Below are positions 1-5,131 of a stretch of DNA of 5,131 bases, one piece after another. The notes below the pieces were generated by a model. It saw nothing but the letters and a program-made list of their open reading frames with translations, was not told the origin of the DNA and made no database searches. Source of the stretch: an uncultured Hyphomicrobiales bacterium. Its GTDB lineage: Bacteria > Pseudomonadota > Alphaproteobacteria > Rhizobiales > CAJQND01. Made by a program: the position numbers and the translations under genes. Each line of letters begins with the position of its first letter. Position 1 is the stretch's first letter. Where the stretch lies: NCBI GenBank assembly GCA_905479595.1, contig CAJQND010000240.1, positions 1-5,131 on the forward strand, written 5' to 3'.

Positions 1-1637
1 CAGCATTCGGTGCAAATTTGCCACAAGTGCTGCGCGCCAGAGTGTTGAGCGTTCAAGGGGCAATCGGGACCGCGTTTCTGCTGTTTATTTTGTTGACCAG
101 CAACCCGTTTACCCGCCTTGATCCTGCGCCATTTGAAGGCAAAGGGCTAAACCCGGTCTTGCAAGACCCGGCATTGGCGATACATCCACCGCTGCTTTAC
201 TTCGGATATGTGGGGCTTTCAGTGGCGTTTTCTTTTGCCGTTGCCGCGCTTTTAAGTGGCCGGGTTGATGAGGCCTGGGCGCGCTGGGTGCGGCCATGGA
301 CACTGGCTGCGTGGATGTTTCTTACCGCCGGTATAGCGATGGGGTCCTGGTGGGCCTATTACGAACTCGGCTGGGGTGGCTGGTGGTTCTGGGACCCGGT
401 GGAAAACGCGTCATTCATGCCATGGCTGGTGGCCACAGCACTATTGCATTCTGCTGTTGTGGTGGAGCGCCGCGGGGCTTTGAAAATCTGGACTGTTCTG
501 CTGTCCATTATTGCATTTTCGCTAAGCCTCCTTGGGACATTTCTTGTGCGTTCAGGGGTGCTTACTTCGGTGCATTCATTTGCGAGCGACCCGGAACGCG
601 GCGTTTTCATACTGCTCATTTTGTGCATTTTCATTGGTGGTGCGCTGGCCTTGTTTGCCTGGCGTGCACCGACCCTGAAGGCCGGTGGCTTGTTTGCCCC
701 GATCAGCCGTGAATCCGCACTTGTGCTGAATAATCTGATCCTCTCTGTGGCAGCGGTATCCGTGCTTACCGGCACGTTGTATCCGTTGCTTTTAGAAGCC
801 CTTACCGGCGCTAAAATCTCTGTTGGTCCGCCTTATTTCAATCTCACCTTCGGCCTCATCATCCTGCCTCTTCTGCTGATTGTACCTTTTGGTCCAATGC
901 TTTCCTGGAAACGCGCTGACATTCGCGCTGCATCGCAACGACTGCTTGCAGCAGCTGTTTTGGCCGTGATTGCAGGGGGCACGGCCTGGTATGTCATGTT
1001 TGGCGGCCCGGTCATGGCAGGCTTTGGGATTGCCATCGGCGTTTGGCTGATAGCCGGGGCGATTTCTGAACTGGCTTGGCGCGCCAAGCTGTTTGGTGGT
1101 GCAGGTTTGCGCCGCCTGTTTGGATTGCCGCGTTCTGCCTTTGGCACTTCGCTCGCCCATGCGGGATTAGGTATCGTGGTGTTGGGAGTTGTCGGGGTGA
1201 CTGCATGGCGTGAAGAAACCGTGCTCACAATGGAGCCCGGCCAAACAATGCAAATTGCAGGCATGAGCCTGACCTACCGAGGTGAGTTCCCCAAACGTGG
1301 TCCGAATTACCGTGATTCCATTGGCCGGTTTGAGTTGCGCCATTCTCCGGGGGCAGAACTGGAAATGCTGAGCCCGGCCAAGCGCATTTACTTCCCCTCC
1401 CGCCAGCCAACTTCGGAAGTTGCAATCCGAACATTCCTGTCAGGTGACCTCTATGTGGTCATGGGAGACAAGGCGGGTGCAACAGGGCGCACCGTGCGGG
1501 TCTATTTTAATCCGCTTATTCCTTTCCTCTGGATTGGAACGATCATCATGTTCTTTGGCGGGCTTGTATCCCTCACAGACAGGCGGTTCAGGGTTGGTGC
1601 ACCAAAACGCGCGAAAGCAAAAAGGGCCAAGGCTTGA
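1..1637 (+). CDS. ccmF: Cytochrome c heme lyase subunit CcmF/CycK (5' partial)
   Basis: Polytopic inner-membrane protein of system I cytochrome c maturation. It takes heme from holo-CcmE and, with CcmH (and CcmI), attaches it to the CXXCH motif of apocytochromes in the periplasm. The frame is open from base 3; 544 codons are present. The tryptophan-rich WWD heme-handling motif WGGWWFWDPVENASFMPWL lies at about 372-428. All four histidines known as important in E. coli CcmF have counterparts: HPP at 183-185, LLHS at 447-449, SVHSF at 573-575 and LAHAG at 1158-1160. Aligning the first with E. coli His173 implies about 112 residues lie outside the window, so the full protein is about 655 aa, normal for the family. 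A periplasmic domain (about 1208-1490) is followed by a last membrane helix (about 1506-1574) and a short basic Lys/Ala/Arg tail. A TTG at 18 is an internal Leu codon, not the start. ccmE/cycJ is expected just upstream (inference). Confidence 0.97.
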   Translation, partial: AFGANLPQVLRARVLSVQGAIGTAFLLFILLTSNPFTRLDPAPFEGKGLNPVLQDPALAIHPPLLYFGYVGLSVAFSFAVAALLSGRVDEAWARWVRPWTLAAWMFLTAGIAMGSWWAYYELGWGGWWFWDPVENASFMPWLVATALLHSAVVVERRGALKIWTVLLSIIAFSLSLLGTFLVRSGVLTSVHSFASDPERGVFILLILCIFIGGALALFAWRAPTLKAGGLFAPISRESALVLNNLILSVAAVSVLTGTLYPLLLEALTGAKISVGPPYFNLTFGLIILPLLLIVPFGPMLSWKRADIRAASQRLLAAAVLAVIAGGTAWYVMFGGPVMAGFGIAIGVWLIAGAISELAWRAKLFGGAGLRRLFGLPRSAFGTSLAHAGLGIVVLGVVGVTAWREETVLTMEPGQTMQIAGMSLTYRGEFPKRGPNYRDSIGRFELRHSPGAELEMLSPAKRIYFPSRQPTSEVAIRTFLSGDLYVVMGDKAGATGRTVRVYFNPLIPFLWIGTIIMFFGGLVSLTDRRFRVGAPKRAKAKRAKA

Positions 1638-2098
1638 TGCGTGCATTCATTGCTATTTTGGTGTCGTTCTGGCTGGTTGTGCCGCTTGGCGCATATGATC
1701 CAAGTGAAGTTCTGCAGGACAGCGCACTTGAATCCCGCGCCCGGGGACTGTCTGCAGAGCTCAGATGCCTTGTTTGCCAGAACCAGTCCATCGATGATTC
1801 AGATGCGCCACTTGCCAAAGACTTGCGCGTTCTCGTGCGTGAGCGTTTGACTGCTGGCGACACAGACGATCAGGTAAAACAGTTTATTGTTGCGCGTTAC
1901 GGTGAGTTTGTGTTGCTCAAGCCACGCTTTGGAGCGCACACTTTGTTGCTGTGGGGGTTGCCGTTCGTGCTGTTTTTGGCCGGTATACTGCTCGTCTACC
2001 GCCGACGAAACCGCGGTACCAACGCGGTTCAACCTGAGGCTCTGAATGCCGAGGAAAAGGCCAGGCTGGATAAATTGATGAACGATCAATCAGAATAG
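1637..2098 (+). CDS. ccmH: Cytochrome c maturation protein CcmH/CycL (short form)
   Basis: Membrane-anchored periplasmic thiol protein that works with CcmF to keep the apocytochrome CXXCH cysteines reduced for heme ligation. It has 153 residues: an N-terminal signal or anchor segment (about 1-19), the diagnostic LRCLVCQNQ motif with the redox pair Cys44 and Cys47, the conserved SIDDSDAPLAKDLR stretch of the three-helix domain, a transmembrane helix at about 103-120, and a basic then acidic cytoplasmic tail. The length matches the short CycL/CcmH type. There is no fused TPR domain, so a separate CcmI/CycH is expected elsewhere, usually at the head of the operon. The ATG at 1637 shares its A with the ccmF stop (TGATG), which implies translational coupling. 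Purine-rich AAAGGG at 1621-1626 and AAGG at 1629-1632 could serve as ribosome binding sites. A TTG at 1634 would add one residue and is less likely. Confidence 0.96.
   Translation: MRAFIAILVSFWLVVPLGAYDPSEVLQDSALESRARGLSAELRCLVCQNQSIDDSDAPLAKDLRVLVRERLTAGDTDDQVKQFIVARYGEFVLLKPRFGAHTLLLWGLPFVLFLAGILLVYRRRNRGTNAVQPEALNAEEKARLDKLMNDQSE
2074..2090. repeat. Inverted repeat at the 3' end of ccmH
   Basis: ATTGAT (2074-2079) and ATCAAT (2085-2090) form a perfect 6-base inverted repeat around a 5-base spacer, just inside the ccmH stop. In RNA it would be an AT-rich hairpin. No U-run follows, so it is not a convincing intrinsic terminator. It resembles an FNR/Anr half-site pair (TTGAT and ATCAA), but the spacer is five bases instead of the usual four and it sits at a gene end instead of a promoter. 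The symmetry is certain; a function is not. Confidence 0.4.
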
Positions 2099-2108
2099 GG
2101 CCCTGAAC

Positions 2109-2675
2109 CTAGTGAGGAATGACCGGTGCCCCGGTAAAATAGGGGTGCAGGAACATCACCACTACGAAAACCACGAAACTGATCACAATCCCTTTGATTT
2201 CTGCGCCAATTGGCGGTTTTTCTGGCTTAACCCATTCCCCTTCACGGGCATTTATCAGGGGGATTTCAATCAAAGCCCACAGGCCAAGACCACCAAACAG
2301 TACCAGAGAGCGGGTATCACCATTTGATATCAAATGCGCGATAGCCCACACCACCATGCCGCTGAGTTGTGGGTGGCGGATGACGCGCCCGATAGCGGTT
2401 TTCCGGCCAGATGCGCCCATAAGCAGAAACGCCACAAGCATAAGAAATATGGTCAGAGGTCGCGACCAGTCCGGCAAATGGTAGAGCATTTCGGGGGTAG
2501 TTGAACGCCAACCCAACACGATGAGTAGAACTGAGGCCACAATGCTCAGCGCAAAGGCGATCTTGTAGACTTTGTCGCCAAATCGAGAGATGATTTTCTT
2601 TTTCAACGCAAGTCCAAGACTTGGGATGAAATGCACCACACTCCACAGCGCCACGCCAAGAATTAGCCAGATCAT
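2109..2675 (-). CDS. NnrU-family integral membrane protein
   Basis: 188-residue polytopic membrane protein of the NnrU family. Founding members were linked genetically to nitric oxide/nitrite metabolism in Rhodobacter, and the family is distantly related to the plant heme-dependent 15-cis-zeta-carotene isomerase Z-ISO; its bacterial biochemistry is unsettled. Hydrophobic segments lie at about 3-20, 37-55, 73-90, 104-118, 123-140 and 160-177. The family signature is the stretch IRHPQLSGMVVWAIAHLISN at about 99-118, with His101 and His114; His15 and His177 lie in or near other helices and could also be ligands (inference). Length is normal for the shorter members. The ATG at 2675 is supported by an AGGGAGA ribosome binding site at 2681-2687. 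The gene runs against ccmH with only 10 bases between stops and diverges from the hydrolase-OsmC gene. I leave the symbol empty because family membership does not establish orthology with nnrU. Confidence 0.9.
   Translation of the reverse strand: MIWLILGVALWSVVHFIPSLGLALKKKIISRFGDKVYKIAFALSIVASVLLIVLGWRSTTPEMLYHLPDWSRPLTIFLMLVAFLLMGASGRKTAIGRVIRHPQLSGMVVWAIAHLISNGDTRSLVLFGGLGLWALIEIPLINAREGEWVKPEKPPIGAEIKGIVISFVVFVVVMFLHPYFTGAPVIPH
2321..2336. repeat. 16-bp perfect palindrome inside the NnrU gene
   Basis: CATTTGATATCAAATG is its own reverse complement over all 16 bases; the flanking bases (C at 2320, C at 2337) break the symmetry. It lies within the NnrU coding sequence and encodes His-Leu-Ile-Ser-Asn of the conserved HLISNGD segment, so the amino acid requirement explains part of the sequence. 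The Ile codon ATA, usually uncommon in alphaproteobacteria, completes the symmetry. The palindrome is certain; a binding role is not shown. Confidence 0.5.
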
Positions 2676-2680
2676 GGTTT

Positions 2681-2687
2681 TCTCCCT
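2681..2687 (-). promoter_or_regulatory. Ribosome binding site of the NnrU gene
   Basis: On the minus strand AGGGAGA lies five bases before the ATG that ends at 2675. It is a strong Shine-Dalgarno match and fixes the start of the NnrU protein. Confidence 0.75.
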
Positions 2688-2702
2688 AAATGTGCACCAT
2701 GT

Positions 2703-2732
2703 ACTAGAGTGCGATCTGGAAAGCTAAGTCAA
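2703..2732 (-). promoter_or_regulatory. Candidate sigma-70 type promoter for the NnrU gene
   Basis: On the minus strand, TTGACT (2727-2732; five of six matches to the -35 consensus) is followed after 18 bases by TCTAGT (2703-2708; four of six matches to TATAAT). Transcription would begin near 2696, giving a leader of about 20 bases that contains the ribosome binding site. A six-base inverted repeat (CACCAT 2695-2700, ATGGTG 2732-2737) brackets the element. Read by eye only; no equally good promoter is visible on the plus strand for the divergent gene. Confidence 0.4.
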
Positions 2733-2748
2733 TGGTGTCATTTTAGGC

Positions 2749-2759
2749 AAGGAATGGAG
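2749..2759 (+). promoter_or_regulatory. Ribosome binding site of the hydrolase-OsmC gene
   Basis: AAGGA (2749-2753) and GGAG (2756-2759) precede the ATG at 2767. The GGAG has a spacing of seven bases, which is optimal and supports that start. Confidence 0.65.
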
Positions 2760-2766
2760 CCCCCCA

Positions 2767-4014
2767 ATGAAAAATCCCAAAGCGGCGAAAATCGGCAAGA
2801 TCACGTTTCCAGGCCATTCCGGCGACCAGTTGGCGGCACGGCTAGATATGCCCGAAGGGCCGGTGCGAGCCTATGCATTGTTTGCCCATTGTTTTACCTG
2901 CTCGAAAGACATATTCGCCGCTTCGAGGATTGCCTCAACTTTGGCGGCCAACGGAATAGCGGTTTTGCGCTTTGACTTCACAGGCCTTGGTGCAAGTGAA
3001 GGAGAATTCGCCAACACCAACTTTTCCTCAAATGTGCATGACCTCGTTGAAGCGGCAAATTACATGCGCAACCATTTTGAGGCGCCAGCGATACTGATTG
3101 GGCATTCGCTTGGCGGTGCAGCTGTGCTGGCGGCAGCAGGTGACATTCCCGAGGTTAAGGCCGTTGCCACAATTGGCGCACCTGCCGATGCGGGTCATGT
3201 GATTGAGAATTTTGGTGCTGCAATTGGCGAGATTGAGGAAAAAGGCGAGGCGGCGGTTGTTCTGGCCGGGCGCAAATTTTCAATCAAGAAGCAGTTTTTG
3301 GAAGATGTTCGCTCTTCTGTTCTCGAAAAACGCATAGGCAAGTTGAAGCGCGCGCTCATAGTTTTCCACGCGCCGCGCGACGAAACGGTTGGGATAGAAA
3401 ATGCCGGTGCAATCTTTTCTGCTGCCAAACATCCCAAAAGTTTCATCTCGCTCGACGACGCTGACCATTTGCTGTCACGGCGCGAGGACGCGATCTATGT
3501 GGCTGAAGTGCTTTCTGCATGGGCGGACCGTTACATCGAAACAATGGCCGCTGACGGGGAAGAGAAAACCGACAATGGTAACGACGTATTGGTTCGTGAA
3601 ACCGGGCGTGGTGCATTTCAGCAGGATATATTTGTCCGGGCCCATCATTTTCTTGCAGATGAACCAGCCAGTGTGGGTGGAATGGATTCTGGCCCGACAC
3701 CTTATGACCTCCTGTCTGCGGCGCTGGGGACGTGCACGGCAATGACTTTGCGCATGTATGCTGGCCGGAAAGGGCTTGAGATGGGCCAAGTGAGCGTTTC
3801 TGTTACCCACGATAAAGTGCATGTGGATGATTGTAACGAGTGTGAAGGCCGCGAAGGCAGGGTTGATCGTTTCGAGCGTGAAATCAGTGTAGATGGTGAA
3901 ATTTCAGCGGAAATTGCAGATAAACTTGAGGAAATTGCAGGTAAATGTCCAGTGCATCGGACATTGGAACATTCATCTGTGGTGGCTACAAAGGTGAACC
4001 TTACCAAGAATTAA
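2767..4014 (+). CDS. Bifunctional alpha/beta hydrolase / OsmC-type fusion protein
   Basis: 415-residue two-domain protein, probably cytoplasmic (no signal peptide or membrane helix). Residues about 10-258 are an alpha/beta hydrolase: a FAHCFTCSKD segment at about 39-48 near the expected oxyanion hole, RFDFTGLGASEG at 68-79, the nucleophile elbow GHSLGG with Ser114, an acid candidate Asp205 (APRDETV) and His234 (DADHLL). A charged linker (about 259-275) leads to an OsmC/Ohr-like domain at about 276-411. Its two conserved cysteines are Cys323 (GTCTAMTLRMYA) and Cys394 (KCPVHRTL), the pair that reduces organic peroxides in OsmC/Ohr. A further CXXC sits at Cys356-Cys359. The same domain order is known as a named bifunctional family in proteobacteria, so the fusion is natural, and the continuous frame with both motif sets intact argues against a sequencing artefact. 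Substrate unknown; an esterase or thioesterase plus peroxide or thiol chemistry is inference. Confidence 0.93.
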   Translation: MKNPKAAKIGKITFPGHSGDQLAARLDMPEGPVRAYALFAHCFTCSKDIFAASRIASTLAANGIAVLRFDFTGLGASEGEFANTNFSSNVHDLVEAANYMRNHFEAPAILIGHSLGGAAVLAAAGDIPEVKAVATIGAPADAGHVIENFGAAIGEIEEKGEAAVVLAGRKFSIKKQFLEDVRSSVLEKRIGKLKRALIVFHAPRDETVGIENAGAIFSAAKHPKSFISLDDADHLLSRREDAIYVAEVLSAWADRYIETMAADGEEKTDNGNDVLVRETGRGAFQQDIFVRAHHFLADEPASVGGMDSGPTPYDLLSAALGTCTAMTLRMYAGRKGLEMGQVSVSVTHDKVHVDDCNECEGREGRVDRFEREISVDGEISAEIADKLEEIAGKCPVHRTLEHSSVVATKVNLTKN

Positions 4015-4090
4015 TCTCACCGAAAGGTGCGTGTAATCTAACAATCCCTATATCGTCATCAGTTGATTTTTTTCGAATGGAGAACCACTG
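4015..4090 (+). promoter_or_regulatory. Intergenic leader before degP
   Basis: These 76 bases separate the hydrolase-OsmC stop from degP. They hold a tiny CACC-GAAA-GGTG hairpin (4018-4029, four base pairs with a GNRA-type loop), a CTATAT (4048-4053) like the alphaproteobacterial -10 element but without a recognisable -35 at the right distance, and a run of seven T (4067-4073) not preceded by a stable stem. GGAG at 4079-4082, eight bases before the ATG, is the degP ribosome binding site. I see no good terminator, so degP may be read partly from the upstream gene as well as from its own promoter. Confidence 0.3.
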
Positions 4091-5131
4091 ATGCAAAAAC
4101 TTACCCCTACCAAGATTCGTAAAGCGCCCATTGCGCTGGCTGTCGCCGCCCTGTTGGGCGCGAGCGCTCTTTCCGCTCCCATGTTACTGGACCGTCCGGC
4201 AAATGCCGCTTCGGCAACGACAAATGTAATGCCTCAAAGCGCGCCGGTTAAAGGCTTTGCCGACCTGGTTGAACAGGTTCAGCCTGCAGTTGTTTCGGTA
4301 AAAGTGAAACATGGCGTTGAAAAAATTGCCAATAAAACTGGTCGTGGATTTGGCAATGGCCAGGGCTTTCCAAAAGGGCACCCTTTGGAGAAGTTCTTCA
4401 AACAGTTTGGCGGGCGTGATGGCGGTGAACAGTTTAAAGCACCGCGCCGTGGTGGCATGTCTCAGGGTTCCGGCTTTGTCATTTCCAAGGATGGTTATGT
4501 GGTCACCAACAACCATGTGGTTGATGGTGCCAAGGAAGTAACGCTCATTTTTACCGATGGCGTTGAGCACAAGGCAAAGGTAATCGGCAAGGATCAGAAA
4601 ACTGATTTGGCCCTGTTAAAAATTGAAGCAGACGGCAAGACGTTTGAATATGTCGAATTTGCTGAAAAAGATGCACGCGTCGGCGATTGGATTGTCGCAG
4701 TAGGCAATCCGTTTGGTCTTGGCGGTACGGTCACCACCGGTATTGTTTCTGCCCGTGGACGCGACATCGGATCTGGCCCATACGATGATTTCCTGCAGAT
4801 TGATGCAGCGATCAACCGGGGTAACTCCGGTGGACCAGCCTTTAACCTCGAAGGCAAGGTAATTGGCGTGAATACTGCGATATTCTCTCCTTCTGGCGGC
4901 AATGTGGGCATTGGTTTTGCCATTCCTGCAGATATTGCTGGCGATGTGATTGCCGATCTTAAAGATGATGGCCAGGTAACCCGCGGGTGGCTTGGCGTTC
5001 AGATCCAGCCGGTTTCACAAGATATCGCTGAAAGCCTTGGGTTGGACGGCACGGATGGAACGCTTGTTGCTGATGTGCAACCAGATTCCCCAGCATTGAG
5101 CGCTGGATTGAAATCAGGCGACGCCATTCTC
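4091..5131 (+). CDS. degP: Do/DegP-family periplasmic serine endoprotease (3' partial)
   Basis: HtrA/Do-type protease that degrades or refolds damaged envelope proteins. 347 residues are present and the frame is still open at the window edge. An export signal covers about 1-39: basic start (KLTPTKIRK), hydrophobic core ALAVAALLGASALSAP, likely cleavage after ANA (37-39). The trypsin-like domain carries His142 (TNNHVV), Asp172 (TDLALL) and Ser246 (GNSGGP), an intact triad. Residues about 74-122 form a Gly/Lys/Phe-rich insertion like the LA loop of DegP. The first PDZ domain begins at about 298 (RGWLGVQIQ) and is cut off at residue 347. By family size (about 470-520 aa) the rest of PDZ1 and a second PDZ domain should follow. 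The ATG at 4091 has GGAG at 4079-4082. In rhizobia a degP gene follows cycHJKL, which supports the symbol; DegQ/MucD-type naming is possible. Confidence 0.95.
   Translation, partial: MQKLTPTKIRKAPIALAVAALLGASALSAPMLLDRPANAASATTNVMPQSAPVKGFADLVEQVQPAVVSVKVKHGVEKIANKTGRGFGNGQGFPKGHPLEKFFKQFGGRDGGEQFKAPRRGGMSQGSGFVISKDGYVVTNNHVVDGAKEVTLIFTDGVEHKAKVIGKDQKTDLALLKIEADGKTFEYVEFAEKDARVGDWIVAVGNPFGLGGTVTTGIVSARGRDIGSGPYDDFLQIDAAINRGNSGGPAFNLEGKVIGVNTAIFSPSGGNVGIGFAIPADIAGDVIADLKDDGQVTRGWLGVQIQPVSQDIAESLGLDGTDGTLVADVQPDSPALSAGLKSGDAIL

Noticed and set aside
18..20. TTG as the start codon of ccmF
   Set aside because: The frame is open to the window edge and upstream residues continue the CcmF family sequence; a start here would delete over 100 N-terminal residues.
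296..712. 138-codon open frame on the plus strand within ccmF
   Set aside because: It is out of frame with the unmistakable CcmF reading frame, is Cys/Trp-rich and unlike a real protein, and lacks a ribosome binding site; it is a shadow frame.
833..1264. 143-codon open frame on the minus strand opposite ccmF
   Set aside because: Low-complexity Pro/Ala/Ser/Arg composition typical of the antisense of a membrane-protein gene; no recognisable motif.
2074..2090. FNR/anaerobox-like TTGAT-ATCAA site
   Set aside because: The half-sites are separated by five bases, not four, and lie at the end of ccmH, away from any promoter I can see.
3966..3992. GGAAC as an EcfG/RpoE2-type -35 or TTGGAA-N17-TACAAA as a sigma-70 promoter for degP
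   Set aside because: No CGTT-type -10 follows GGAAC at 16-17 bases. The sigma-70 reading matches only four of six bases at each element and lies within the conserved OsmC coding end, so it is not strong enough to list.
4058..4073. ATCA-GT-TGAT followed by seven T as an intrinsic terminator after the fusion gene
   Set aside because: The stem is four AT-rich pairs with a two-base loop, too weak and sterically poor for a Rho-independent terminator.
4184..4570. 128-codon open frame on the minus strand opposite degP
   Set aside because: It lies opposite the signal peptide and catalytic His region of an intact DegP frame and shows no family features.

Overview
The window (5131 bases, GC by eye slightly above one half) looks like ordinary chromosomal DNA of an alphaproteobacterium, most likely in or near the Hyphomicrobiales (rhizobia and marine relatives). 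The main reasons are a cytochrome c maturation cluster of the cycK-cycL (ccmF-ccmH) type, with a short CcmH of the CycL kind, and a DegP/Do-type periplasmic protease on the same strand shortly afterwards. That is the cycHJKL-degP layout I know from rhizobia. No mobile element, CRISPR array, tRNA or rRNA is visible.

Layout. (1) 1-1637 (+): ccmF/cycK, missing about its first 110 residues at the left edge. (2) 1637-2098 (+): ccmH/cycL, overlapping ccmF by one base. (3) 2109-2675 (-): an NnrU-family membrane protein, convergent with ccmH across a 10-base gap. (4) 2676-2766: a 91-base divergent intergenic region with a plausible sigma-70 type promoter for the NnrU gene. (5) 2767-4014 (+): a natural fusion of an alpha/beta hydrolase and an OsmC-type domain. 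(6) 4015-4090: a short leader. (7) 4091-5131 (+): the N-terminal two thirds or so of a Do/DegP serine protease, cut by the right edge within its first PDZ domain.

How the genes fit together. CcmF and CcmH act in the last steps of cytochrome c biogenesis at the periplasmic face of the inner membrane: reduction of the apocytochrome CXXCH motif and ligation of heme. DegP is periplasmic quality control. NnrU proteins are polytopic membrane proteins linked genetically to nitric oxide metabolism, and are distant relatives of the heme-binding plant enzyme Z-ISO. The hydrolase-OsmC fusion is probably a cytoplasmic redox or detoxification enzyme. The common theme is heme, thiol and envelope stress, but only the ccmF-ccmH pair is functionally linked beyond doubt.

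I found no clearly new system. The points most worth a second look are the cysteine inventory of the hydrolase-OsmC fusion (exactly six cysteines, in three pairs), the splitting of the expected cycL-degP neighbourhood by nnrU and the fusion gene, and a few short symmetric sequences.
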